NCBI RefSeq assembly: GCF_023229105.1
Contig: NZ_JALNZY010000019.1
Coordinates: forward strand, 1-30,871
DNA: 30,871 bases
Source: Sulfurimonas sp.
Lineage (GTDB): Bacteria > Campylobacterota > Campylobacteria > Campylobacterales > Sulfurimonadaceae
Direction: 5' to 3'
The notes beneath the pieces are model-generated. The model made no database searches. It was not told the DNA's origin and saw only the letters and a program-made list of their open reading frames with translations. The first letter of the stretch is position 1, and every line of letters begins with the position of its first letter. The position numbers were made by a program, and so were the translations under genes. Shown in pieces: positions 16,163-24,900 of this stretch.

Positions 16163-17353
16163 ATGAAAAAAGTAGCGATTATCGGCGGTGGTGCATCTGG
16201 GCTTTTGTGTGCAATATTTTGTGCCAAAGAAAATATACTTATAGATATTTTTGAGCAAAATTCCAAATGTGCTAAAAAGATTCTGGTCTCTGGAAATGGG
16301 CGTTGTAACATTACAAACAAAAATTTAAGCTCAAATGACTATTTCTCTCAAAACCCATCTTTTGTTGAGTTCGCACTTAAAGAGTTCGGCTTTTTGGAGT
16401 TTGAGAAGTTTTGCCATAGCATTGGGCTTTTGCTTGATGTAAAAGATGACGGGCGTGTTTATCCGCTAAGTAATGAGGCAAAAAGCGTTGCATCTTTGCT
16501 GATAAATTATGCTAAAAATCTAGGTGTAAATTTTCATACGGACACAAAAATAACTGATATTAAAAAATTCTTAAGTGAATATGACTCAGTTGTCGTGGCA
16601 ACTGGCTCCCAAGCGGCTTCTCATCTAGGTGGAAACAGTGACGGACTAGAGTTTGCAAAGCTCTTTGGACACAATGTATTCCCTACCTATCCCTCTCTTG
16701 TTCAACTCCATCTTGATTCAAAAATCGTAAAAAAGATGAGCGGAGCTAAAGTTGATGGTAAAGTCACACTTTTTATAAACAGCAAAAAAGAGCTTACATG
16801 CAGTGGAGATATCCTCTTTAGCGACTATGGTGCTTCTGGTTTTGCGATACTTGACATCTCTCAAGGAGCGAGTGTTGCTTTGATGGAGTATTCACATGTA
16901 AGCATCTCGATAAATCTGCTTCCCGCTTTTAATGCGCAAAAGCTCTCATTCCACATAAGCTCTCTTGCTCAAAATATGCCTCAATTTACTATTTTAGATA
17001 TCTTAAGCGGGCTTGTTCCGCTAAAAATCGCTCAAGCTCTTTTAGAAGATTTAGATATTTTAGCTTCTACATGTAATAATGAAATCAACATAAAACTCAC
17101 CAAAAAAATAGCAAATCAACTCTTAAACTGGCGTTTTGACGTAACCGACACACATGGTTTTAGACACGGGGAAGTCGCAGGTGGGGGAGTAGATACAACA
17201 GAGATAAACCCAAAAACTTTTGAGTCACTAAAGCAGAAAAACCTCTACTTCTGCGGGGAAGTCTTAGATGTAGTCGGACGTAGAGGTGGTTACAACTTTG
17301 CCTTTGCCTGGGCAAGCGGATACTTGGCGGCAAAAGATATAGCTAAATTTTAA
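16163..17353 (+). CDS. HI0933/BaiN-type FAD-dependent oxidoreductase
   Basis: A 396-residue flavoprotein. The dinucleotide-binding motif KVAIIGGGASGLLCAI is at the N-terminus, followed by the family signature KKILVSGNGRCNITN near residues 39-53. It ends with the second FAD contact YFCGEVLDVVGRRGGYNFAFAWASG, all diagnostic for the HI0933-like group. Members are annotated as NAD(P)/FAD-dependent oxidoreductases, and BaiN acts on bile acid intermediates in clostridia. That substrate is unlikely here and the true one is unknown. It abuts mutS2 with no gap, so it is probably the last gene of the dapC-murC-mutS2 run. A weak AT-rich hairpin (GTAAAA/TTTTAC, 17358-17375) follows. Confidence 0.88.
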   Translation: MKKVAIIGGGASGLLCAIFCAKENILIDIFEQNSKCAKKILVSGNGRCNITNKNLSSNDYFSQNPSFVEFALKEFGFLEFEKFCHSIGLLLDVKDDGRVYPLSNEAKSVASLLINYAKNLGVNFHTDTKITDIKKFLSEYDSVVVATGSQAASHLGGNSDGLEFAKLFGHNVFPTYPSLVQLHLDSKIVKKMSGAKVDGKVTLFINSKKELTCSGDILFSDYGASGFAILDISQGASVALMEYSHVSISINLLPAFNAQKLSFHISSLAQNMPQFTILDILSGLVPLKIAQALLEDLDILASTCNNEINIKLTKKIANQLLNWRFDVTDTHGFRHGEVAGGGVDTTEINPKTFESLKQKNLYFCGEVLDVVGRRGGYNFAFAWASGYLAAKDIAKF

Positions 17354-17357
17354 ACTT

Positions 17358-17375
17358 GTAAAATAACTGTTTTAC
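17358..17375 (+). terminator. weak AT-rich hairpin after the flavoprotein gene
   Basis: GTAAAA at 17358-17363 pairs perfectly with TTTTAC at 17370-17375 across a 6-base loop. The stem is short and A/T-rich with no T run, so this is at most a weak terminator ending the mutS2 gene run. Confidence 0.25.
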
Positions 17376-17421
17376 TCACTATATTAAAGAACTAATATTT
17401 TTATCACATTTTCATGTTTAC

Positions 17422-17471
17422 ATATCAAAAATATCGTTATCTTTTGCTTTGTTTCTATTAAATTTTGATAT
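17422..17471. repeat. 9-bp inverted repeat in the leader of the five-gene cassette
   Basis: ATATCAAAA at 17422-17430 is the reverse complement of TTTTGATAT at 17463-17471, with 32 bases between. The gap 17354-17533 is otherwise AT-rich without a gene. A possible -10 (TATTAT, 17491-17496) lies just downstream, so the dyad could be an operator or looped leader. Chance occurrence in such AT-rich DNA is possible. Confidence 0.3.
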
Positions 17472-17533
17472 TTAAGCGTTAAATAGCTAATATTATAAAT
17501 GGATAAAACTTATATTTTATATAAAGAGGAAAT

Positions 17534-18835
17534 ATGAAAAAAATATTTATTGCTATGGTATTAGTTGTACCTTTGCATCTTTTAGCCTTAGAACAAAAAG
17601 AGATTTATACTAAAGCTTCAAATGCTTACAAAGCCAAAGATTTTAAAACTTCATACACTCTTTTTTCAAAGTTATACATGGTAAATCTTTCCGATGCAAA
17701 CTTGAACTTTATGTTTGGTATCTCTGCGTATGAAATTGGAAACTATGATATGGCGCTTGCAGCTTTTGAAAGAGTCGAGATGCTAGAACCCGCCAACCTT
17801 AGAAACAAGCTTGAAAAAGCAAGAACTTTTTTTATGCTAAAGATGTATGAGAATGCGGAGCTTACCTTTAAAGAAGTTCTCTCCAATCCTCTTATCCCCC
17901 AGAATGTTCGTAAAAATGTAGAGATATATCTCTCTAGAGTGATAAAAGAGCAAAAAAAGTCATTTACTTATGTCACGCTCAGTTTAAACACTCTATACGA
18001 CTCAAATGTAAACTCTGCACCCATAGATGACACTTACAACATAGGCATATCAGAGTATGCAACCGCAGGAGAAAAATCTGATGGAGCGCTTGAGACTTCC
18101 GCGAGTATTGTTAACATCTATGACATAGGAGAAGCAAACGGCTTTGCGCTTAAAAACAGAGCCTTCTTCTACCTTAAGAGACATTTTGAAGAGGAGGGGT
18201 ACGATATAAACTACTTTTCTTACATGCCAAGCCTTCTTTACAAATACACAAAATACACAGTTGAAATGGCAGGTGGAGCAGATGCTATGACTCTGGGCGA
18301 TAAGAGTTATCTGCAAACACTCTCTCTTATGCCAAGATTTGAATATGAACACACAAAAACTCTAAGAAGCATAATGCACTTTAGATACCAATTAAAAGAT
18401 TTTAAACAAAACAATCAAAAAGACCTTAATGCAAACCACTATGAGCTATCTTACGGACTGCAAAGTATCTTGTCGCCACGCTCTTATGTTCAGGCAAATA
18501 TTACCGGAGTGCAAGAGAGAAAAAAGCGTGGCTCAAGAGTGGATGTAGACTACGATGAATATAAGCTTGATGTAGCATATGCTAATCAGTTTACCCCCAT
18601 TTACGGTGCAGAATTATATGCCCAGGCAAGAAAGAGAGAATATAATGACTACAGCACACTTTTTAACTCAAAAAGAGATGACCTTGCCAAAAGCATAAGT
18701 GTGGGAGTTAGTATTAAAATGTTTGAGAATTTACTCTTAAGGCTCAATGCTAGATATGATAGGGTTGATTCCAACCAAAATGTATTTAGCTATGAAAAAC
18801 AGACGCTCTCAGCGGGTGTCATAAAAACTTTTTAG
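17534..18835 (+). CDS. Slam-like outer-membrane protein (TPR plus DUF560-type beta-barrel)
   Basis: A 433-residue exported protein. A signal peptide (residues 1-18, cleavage likely after HLLA) is followed by TPR-like helices to about residue 140, including YKAKDFKTSYTLFSKLY and YDMALAAFERVEMLEP. From about residue 145 the pattern is alternating beta strands ending in aromatic residues and closing with a terminal Phe (SAGVIKTF), typical of an outer-membrane barrel. The junction motif LYDSNVNSAP (Asp156-Asn160) matches that of surface lipoprotein assembly modifiers (Slam, DUF560). Slam proteins move barrel-bearing cargo to the cell surface. The next gene, ten bases on, encodes a plausible cargo. 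An AGAGGAAA ribosome binding site supports the start. Alternative: another TPR-barrel porin family. Confidence 0.75.
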   Translation: MKKIFIAMVLVVPLHLLALEQKEIYTKASNAYKAKDFKTSYTLFSKLYMVNLSDANLNFMFGISAYEIGNYDMALAAFERVEMLEPANLRNKLEKARTFFMLKMYENAELTFKEVLSNPLIPQNVRKNVEIYLSRVIKEQKKSFTYVTLSLNTLYDSNVNSAPIDDTYNIGISEYATAGEKSDGALETSASIVNIYDIGEANGFALKNRAFFYLKRHFEEEGYDINYFSYMPSLLYKYTKYTVEMAGGADAMTLGDKSYLQTLSLMPRFEYEHTKTLRSIMHFRYQLKDFKQNNQKDLNANHYELSYGLQSILSPRSYVQANITGVQERKKRGSRVDVDYDEYKLDVAYANQFTPIYGAELYAQARKREYNDYSTLFNSKRDDLAKSISVGVSIKMFENLLLRLNARYDRVDSNQNVFSYEKQTLSAGVIKTF

Positions 18836-18845
18836 GATAAATATC

Positions 18846-20699
18846 ATGAAAATATTAAAGAATATATTAATCACCTTAATGCTTATTAGTTCACTTGCAT
18901 TTGCAAAGAGTGTAGGAACTATTACGGCACTTAAAGGAAGCGCGCTAATCAGCCGTGATGGAGCAGAGATAGAAGCAAAACTTGGAGCAAAACTTGAAGA
19001 AAAAGATACCTTAAAGACAATAGATAAAAGCCAAGTTCAGATTATTTTTGATGATGAAACCATTATTACCGTTGGTAACAATAGCAGTTTTTCTATTGAC
19101 GAGTATCTTTATGAGGAGAGCAAAACTCCCTCTGCCCAGTTTGGGCTATTTAGCGGTGCCATGCGAACTATTACCGGAAAAATAGGAAAGATGACTCCTG
19201 AGAATTTCAAAGTTAATACAAAAACGGCAACGATAGGTATTCGCGGAACAAATTTTACAGTTATAGCAAATGAAGATGGGAGCAGCAGTATCTACTGTAC
19301 TCTTGGAGCTATTAATGTAAGTTCGCTAGAAAAAGAGTCCACGGTTACACAAGGTTTTTATATTTCAGTTTCACAAGATGGCGTTAAGAGCGAACCTGTG
19401 AAGTTTACCCCGGCAGAACTTGATAATGCACTAAGTCAAAGCTTTAGCGCCTCAAAGGAGACACAAGAAAAAACTCCGAACTCTTCACAAGAGACACAAA
19501 GCACAGCTTCAGACTCTTCTCAAGAATCCACATTTGTTATAACAAAAATCGAAACAACTAGCGTTGAAAATATTGACACAACTCTAACAGACATATCATC
19601 TCAAACAACTACAAATACACAAGCGACTACCATAGATGTTATAGAAGAAAGCACGACACCGACAGAGCCTGAACCGACAACACCGACAGAACCTGAACCG
19701 ACAACACCGACAGAACCTGAACCGACAACACCGACAGAGCCTGAACCGACAACACCGACAGAGCCTGAACCGACAACACCGACAGAGCCTGAACCGACAA
19801 CTCCATCACAACCTGCACCGACAACTCCGACAGAGCCTGAACCGACAACTCCGTCACAACCTGCACCGACGACACCATCACAACCTCAGCAGCCAACTGT
19901 GGTTTTTGCAACAAGTGGTCAAACGGCAGCATATAAAAATGACAATGAGGGCTATTTAGAATTTTTCTATAATCTTCCTGCTGTATCGTCTGAAGTAAAT
20001 CTAAAAGCACTTAGCACTTCAGTGTTTGATACGACAGATACCTATATTAAGATAAACGATTGGGATGAGAGTATATGGACATTTACTCCGGCTTCTTCAC
20101 TCACGGGAACTCTCTCAAGCGGAGCATTTAGCGGTGAGTTTGCAAGTATCACAAGCACAAATACGAATATTTTAGACATAGTCATAACATCAAGCTCATT
20201 TAGCGTAACTAACGATGATCTCTCAAGCAGTGACTTAATGTCATGGGGTGAGTGGAATGCGGAGTTTACTTATACAGAGTCAGGTGTAGAATCTACTGCT
20301 AAGTACACAGGACTGTGGGTTGGTGGAGAGAGTGTGACGCCTGAGAATGTTATCCTAGGCTATCATACTAGCACCTCTTCTGCCGAGTATAATGGAATAT
20401 ACAAGGCACTTCTATTCTCAGATACCGCTATAGCAACAAAAGAGACAGGAACGGCAACTTTAATGGTTGATTTTGGACAGGACAAAGCTACTTTAACAGT
20501 TGGAGATTTAGCCCAATTTTCAGGTATGCCTATTTCTGGAAGCACTTTTGCCTCACCTGCATCTCACTCAATGGCAAATGGCACTTTTTACGGAGCAGAA
20601 GGCAAAGAAGCAGCAGGAAGTTTTAGCATCATGACAGAGCAGTATGTACCAGTCGCCGAGGGTGTGTACCAAGTAAGCACAACGCAAATACTACAGTAA
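18846..20699 (+). CDS. exported FecR-domain protein with Pro-rich repeats and C-terminal TbpB-like barrel domain
   Basis: A 617-residue protein with an ordinary signal peptide (MKILKNILITLMLISSLAFA, cleaved after AFA; no lipobox Cys). A FecR domain spans about residues 25-155, with DETIITVGNNSSFSIDEY, FGLFSGAMRTITGKIG and TATIGIRGTNFTV. A Ser/Thr/Gln-rich stretch follows, then ten 8-residue units of the TTPTEPEP type (residues 270-349). The last 265 residues are beta-rich and contain NGTFYGAEGKEAAGSFSI (578-595). This resembles the N-G-x-F-x-G-x-x-A-x-E-x-x-G-x-F motif of TbpB-like and Slam-dependent barrels. FecR domains act in the periplasm. The upstream Slam-like gene suggests surface delivery of the C-terminal part. 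The TbpB link is by eye only. Confidence 0.78.
   Translation: MKILKNILITLMLISSLAFAKSVGTITALKGSALISRDGAEIEAKLGAKLEEKDTLKTIDKSQVQIIFDDETIITVGNNSSFSIDEYLYEESKTPSAQFGLFSGAMRTITGKIGKMTPENFKVNTKTATIGIRGTNFTVIANEDGSSSIYCTLGAINVSSLEKESTVTQGFYISVSQDGVKSEPVKFTPAELDNALSQSFSASKETQEKTPNSSQETQSTASDSSQESTFVITKIETTSVENIDTTLTDISSQTTTNTQATTIDVIEESTTPTEPEPTTPTEPEPTTPTEPEPTTPTEPEPTTPTEPEPTTPTEPEPTTPSQPAPTTPTEPEPTTPSQPAPTTPSQPQQPTVVFATSGQTAAYKNDNEGYLEFFYNLPAVSSEVNLKALSTSVFDTTDTYIKINDWDESIWTFTPASSLTGTLSSGAFSGEFASITSTNTNILDIVITSSSFSVTNDDLSSSDLMSWGEWNAEFTYTESGVESTAKYTGLWVGGESVTPENVILGYHTSTSSAEYNGIYKALLFSDTAIATKETGTATLMVDFGQDKATLTVGDLAQFSGMPISGSTFASPASHSMANGTFYGAEGKEAAGSFSIMTEQYVPVAEGVYQVSTTQILQ
19653..19892 (+). repeat. 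24-bp tandem repeat encoding TTPTEPEP units
   Basis: Ten in-frame 24-base units. Six TTPTEPEP copies are followed by TTPSQPAP, TTPTEPEP, TTPSQPAP and a final TTPSQPQQ variant. The first copies are almost identical at the DNA level, differing mainly by GAG/GAA, which implies recent expansion. Because the unit is a multiple of three, copy-number change alters linker length without breaking the frame. The encoded segment is an extended acidic proline-rich spacer. Confidence 0.95.
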
Positions 20700-20715
20700 A
20701 CAAAAGGAGAATAAG

Positions 20716-22638
20716 ATGGCAAATAGTAAAGATGTACTTTTTAAATCTAAAGTAAATAACTATATAGGCGAAAAGTTGAGTCAAAACACAACGCCTCCGG
20801 CTTTTAGTGTAACAAATGATGGGAACGGAAATTTTACAGTAGGCAAGTTTAACGGCGATGTTACTTTGACACTAGTTAGCACTGATTATGTATTTACCCC
20901 TACAAGAGGCGATGCTGTAACTATATCTTCGGCTGGTGTCACAAGTATCGTAGTCGATTTTATCACACTTAATGTAGATGCTGCAACATTAAACGGTATG
21001 ACTATCACGGGTGCTGGAATTGTTAATATAAGCGCATTTGAGGGAATGCCTCAAGCAGATTTATCAGGAGTTAGCACTTCTATCTTAACAGCAAATATTA
21101 TCGGAGGTTCAACAGAACCTCTTCTCTTAACTACTTCAACTTTTGGCACTCCAGTAATTGGGAGTATCATTAACATTACAAGCGGAGAAGTTATTTTAGA
21201 TGCAGGACTTGTAATTTCTTCTAATACATCTATAGTTGTAGATGAGAGTGCAACTCTTACATTAACTGCCACGCAAGCTCAAAATGCTACCATAAAAGGA
21301 ATGGGAGATAGTGTAGTATTGGGAGATGAAGGCAATCAAGATATAATCATAAATACGCAAGGAACTAACTCTATAACAGGTGGTGCGGGTGCAGATACTA
21401 TTGAATTAGGCGATGGCACAGACACACTCTACTACGGCTTAGGAGATAATGACTCCAACTCTGATTCTCTCATAAGCGGATACGACACTATAAAAAACTT
21501 TGAGGTAGGTACAGACAAAATCACTCTCAAAAGCGTAACTAGTGGCACCTCTGTTTCCATTCCGACTTCACTTACACGCTTTGGAGATGTGGAAGGAGCG
21601 TCCATTACCTCTGAGCAAAATCTTATTGACAATGTATTGAAATCAGCAAGTTTTTCAACTCTTGAAGTAAATGAAGCAGGAATTACTGTTGTTACTAGCG
21701 GTACTTATGCAGGGGCTTATCTCTATGTTAATGATGCTATAGCTGCACTTGATGAGAACAAAGACCTTTTTATAAAAATGATTGACACTACAAACCTAGG
21801 TGCAGTTGGCTCGCTTACTGCTAGCAACTATTTTGTTCAGGCAACTGAAACTTTCACGGTAACAAATACAGATGAAGTTATCACATTTGCTGGAACGGCT
21901 ACGGGTAGTATTTCACTTAGCATAGATAGCAATATAGTTACATTTACAAAAGGTAGCGTAACGGCAGCTACTACGTTTTATATTGATGATATAACAAAAA
22001 TTACTCTTGCTTCAGGACAAACTATCATAGATAGCGCAGCTGATTTGACGGATATTATTATCGACGGTGAAGGCAGTGTTGTTGTTACAGGTTCAGTCGG
22101 GGATCAAACTCTTAATATATGGACAAGCGGCACCAACTCAATCACAGGCGGTACTGGGTCTGATACGATTTGGCTTGGAGATGCAGCAGTTAACGCTGGA
22201 GTAGACACCATCATTATACAAAGCGGAGACTCTGCGGCTGCGACACCTGATGAAATCTACTTTTTTGAGTTAGACAAAGATAAACTTGATTTGCCTTCAA
22301 CAACTATTGCGAGTGATGCTGCATCGGGCACTGGAAGTCTAGTCGAAGATGAAACCGTCGGTGTAGTTACCATAGGGCAAATGAGCATAGCTAACGGCAT
22401 CGTAACATTCCAAGCTGCAGATGACACTACTTCCGTAAACATTGACTCTATAGATGCTTTTACTGCCGCAGTTTCTTATCTCTCTAGCCAAATTTCAGAT
22501 GGAGATACTGTTGCATTTGAATACTACATAGATTCAGAACAACAAGGTACATATATATTTCAAGGTAATGCAAGTGAAGATATCGTAGTAAATCTTATCG
22601 GTACAACTGTAACGGATTTAAGTGCAATCATTATATAA
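20716..22638 (+). CDS. RTX-like, internally duplicated secreted beta protein
   Basis: A 640-residue acidic protein, rich in Thr, Ser, Gly and Asp, almost without Cys, and without an N-terminal signal peptide. Two copies of the block GTNSITGG-x-G-x-DTI-x-LGD occur at residues 216-233 and 472-489. Each is followed by D-T-I/E-I and F-E-V-G-T-D-K-I-T-L or F-E-L-D-K-D-K-L-D-L, like the calcium-binding RTX and post-RTX segments of type I secreted proteins. The end (DTVAFEYYIDSEQQGTYIFQGN ... LSAIII) resembles C-termini of such substrates. Type I secretion is therefore likely, but no ABC/MFP/TolC genes are in the window. It lies 16 bases after the FecR-barrel gene with an AAAGGAGA ribosome binding site. 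It may be a surface or matrix protein of the same system. Confidence 0.75.
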   Translation: MANSKDVLFKSKVNNYIGEKLSQNTTPPAFSVTNDGNGNFTVGKFNGDVTLTLVSTDYVFTPTRGDAVTISSAGVTSIVVDFITLNVDAATLNGMTITGAGIVNISAFEGMPQADLSGVSTSILTANIIGGSTEPLLLTTSTFGTPVIGSIINITSGEVILDAGLVISSNTSIVVDESATLTLTATQAQNATIKGMGDSVVLGDEGNQDIIINTQGTNSITGGAGADTIELGDGTDTLYYGLGDNDSNSDSLISGYDTIKNFEVGTDKITLKSVTSGTSVSIPTSLTRFGDVEGASITSEQNLIDNVLKSASFSTLEVNEAGITVVTSGTYAGAYLYVNDAIAALDENKDLFIKMIDTTNLGAVGSLTASNYFVQATETFTVTNTDEVITFAGTATGSISLSIDSNIVTFTKGSVTAATTFYIDDITKITLASGQTIIDSAADLTDIIIDGEGSVVVTGSVGDQTLNIWTSGTNSITGGTGSDTIWLGDAAVNAGVDTIIIQSGDSAAATPDEIYFFELDKDKLDLPSTTIASDAASGTGSLVEDETVGVVTIGQMSIANGIVTFQAADDTTSVNIDSIDAFTAAVSYLSSQISDGDTVAFEYYIDSEQQGTYIFQGNASEDIVVNLIGTTVTDLSAIII

Positions 22639-22680
22639 CAAAGTTATAGCGATGATTTGTAAAACCTTAAACTTTTTAAA

Positions 22681-24897
22681 ATGTCCAAAAATTTAGCACA
22701 CTTCTTTTTAGTTGTGCTTATTTGCACCATTATGATAACACTCTCCATGCGCTCGCTAGAGTTCTTTATGCCTTTTGAAAACAAGATTAAAGATCTTATG
22801 TTTAAAGCAAGGGGCGAAATCAAAGGGGATGAAAATATCATCATCGTCGATATAGACGAGAAAAGCCTTAACTCTTTGGGGCAGTGGCCATGGAGTAGAG
22901 ATAAAGTTGCCACTCTTTTACAAAATCTCTCCGATTATGGAGCTGGCATTATCGGGCTTGATATTGTATTTGCCGAACCAGACAACAGCTCTCCTAAAAA
23001 AGTGCTTCAAAAACTAGGACTCGCACATGAGGGAGTGGTTGATTATGACGAGATTTTAGCTCATACTATTACTAAAACTCCTACTATTATCGGATATGTT
23101 TTTGCTATGCAAAATGACACGATTGCAGCAGATAAAAGCCCTCACTCAAGTGGCATTATAGTAGAGAAAAACAGACCTGAGAAGTCATACTTGTTAAAAC
23201 CTTACCGTCCCATCTTAAATATCGACTCCATTAATGAGGCTGCATACTCTAGCGGTTACTTTAACACAGTTCCCGATAGTGACGGCAATGTAAGAAGCGT
23301 TCCATTAGTTATGGAGTATGAGGGTGTTATCTACCCATCACTTGCCCTTGAGATGGCACGAATTATCCAAGATAAGAGAAAGATTGAGCTTTTTTATGAT
23401 GATAATGGCTTGAGTCATATCGCTTTGGGGGAGTTGAATATTGCGACAGACTATTACGGTCGCTTAAACGTCAACTTCAGAGGTGCGCAGGGGAGCTATC
23501 GCTATATTTCAGCGCTAGATATTTATGAGAAAAGAGTAAAGCCCGCGGAGATAGAGGGAAAAATAGTCTTTTTAGGAACTTCTGCTGCAGGGCTTTTGGA
23601 TCTTAGAAGCACCCCTTTTGACTCTGTTTTTCCGGGGGTGGAAGTCCATGCCAATGCGCTTGAAAATATCTTAAGCGGTGTTTTTCTCTCAAAACCAATC
23701 TGGGCTTCTGGTGTAGATATCATAACCATCGTTGTTGGTGCATTTTTTATCTTTTTGATTCTTCTTCTGCCAAGTGCTATTGGCTCATTTCTTTTACTAG
23801 TAACTCTAAATAGTATTCTAATTTGGGCTCACTACTTTTACATGTTTAGTTATGGTGTTATTTTTAACACGATTTTGCCTCTTGTTGCAATCAACTCCAT
23901 CTTTATAATCGGGCAAGCCATTAACTACTTTTTAGAAATCAAACAAAAAGAGAGGATTAAGGGGAAGTTTGCAAGTAAAGTGAGCCCTGCTGTTATGGAT
24001 GATATTCTTGCATCTGAGGACAATGTTTTAGAGGCAAAAGAGAGAGAGGTTACTGTGTTTTTCTCTGATGTTCGTGGTTTTACAAATATCTCTGAAGCAC
24101 TCAAAGACCCTAAAAAACTTATACGCTTTATGAATATCTACATGAATCCAATGACTGAGATCGTAATTAAAACCGGAGGTACGGTAGATAAGTTTATAGG
24201 TGATGCGATTATGGCATATTGGAATGCACCTACAAATGTTACAGATCATGCAGACAAAGCAGTTCAGGCTTCACTAGAGCAACTTCATAGCTTAAGAGAG
24301 TTAAACAAAACACTAAGAGATGATCCTGAATTTGCAAGTGTAGCCCAGATGTCTGATGCAAATGGGGTGCCCATTATTGATATAGGTATAGGTTTAAATA
24401 GCGGTACCGTCATTGTCGGAGAGATGGGTTCAAGCGGAAGAAGCGACTACACAGTTATCGGCGATTCCGTCAATCTCGGATCTCGACTAGAGTCACTCTG
24501 CAAATACTACAACTCAAAACTCAATATCTCCAACTTTACAAAAGAGCGGCTAAAGGGTAAGTATATCTACCGCTTTTTAGACCTTGTAACTGTTAAAGGC
24601 AAGAGCGAACCTATTGAGATTTGGCAGATTCATGATTATGATAGGGAGCAGGAATATTATCTTTTTGATGTCTCAAGGAAGCAACTTATCCATGAACTAG
24701 CACTTTATCATAAGGCTATAGAACTCTACAAAGAAGCAGAGTTTGCAAAAGCACTTGCAATATTTACAAAAATTGAGAGCTGGAACAATAAAACAAACAA
24801 AGCTATTTACAACATATATATAGAGCGGTGTGAACACTATATAGCGATGCCTCCAAAAAATTTTAACGGTGTATTTATACACACCTCTAAAGGATAA
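22681..24897 (+). CDS. CHASE2-domain class III adenylate cyclase
   Basis: A 738-residue inner-membrane receptor cyclase making cAMP from ATP. One N-terminal membrane helix (about residues 6-24) is followed by a periplasmic CHASE2 sensor (about 27-335; IIIVDIDEKSLNSLGQWPWSR, GADIIGLDIVFAEPD-like segment, ending FPGVEVHANALENIL). Three more helices cover about 341-418. The cyclase domain (about 455-640) has metal-binding Asp463 (FFSDVRGFT) and Asp508 (FIGDAIMAYW). The adenine-selecting pair is Lys504/Thr591, with transition-state Asn598 and Arg602 (SVNLGSRLE), so it should be active and ATP-specific. A short TPR-like tail follows. The ATG at 22681 lacks a clear ribosome binding site, but later starts would damage the first helix. 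Confidence 0.9.
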   Translation: MSKNLAHFFLVVLICTIMITLSMRSLEFFMPFENKIKDLMFKARGEIKGDENIIIVDIDEKSLNSLGQWPWSRDKVATLLQNLSDYGAGIIGLDIVFAEPDNSSPKKVLQKLGLAHEGVVDYDEILAHTITKTPTIIGYVFAMQNDTIAADKSPHSSGIIVEKNRPEKSYLLKPYRPILNIDSINEAAYSSGYFNTVPDSDGNVRSVPLVMEYEGVIYPSLALEMARIIQDKRKIELFYDDNGLSHIALGELNIATDYYGRLNVNFRGAQGSYRYISALDIYEKRVKPAEIEGKIVFLGTSAAGLLDLRSTPFDSVFPGVEVHANALENILSGVFLSKPIWASGVDIITIVVGAFFIFLILLLPSAIGSFLLLVTLNSILIWAHYFYMFSYGVIFNTILPLVAINSIFIIGQAINYFLEIKQKERIKGKFASKVSPAVMDDILASEDNVLEAKEREVTVFFSDVRGFTNISEALKDPKKLIRFMNIYMNPMTEIVIKTGGTVDKFIGDAIMAYWNAPTNVTDHADKAVQASLEQLHSLRELNKTLRDDPEFASVAQMSDANGVPIIDIGIGLNSGTVIVGEMGSSGRSDYTVIGDSVNLGSRLESLCKYYNSKLNISNFTKERLKGKYIYRFLDLVTVKGKSEPIEIWQIHDYDREQEYYLFDVSRKQLIHELALYHKAIELYKEAEFAKALAIFTKIESWNNKTNKAIYNIYIERCEHYIAMPPKNFNGVFIHTSKG

Positions 24898-24900
24898 AAA

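Noticed and set aside
17401..17410. TCACA sequence in the cassette leader as a possible CRP/cAMP site
   Set aside because: The matching TGTGA half-site at six-base spacing is absent, so there is no palindromic CRP box, tempting as it is beside an adenylate cyclase.
19639..20010. Reverse-strand open frame of 123 codons rich in repeated Val-Leu-Ser units
   Set aside because: It is the antisense shadow of the TTPTEPEP tandem repeat; repetitive DNA keeps several frames open. No ribosome binding site is visible.
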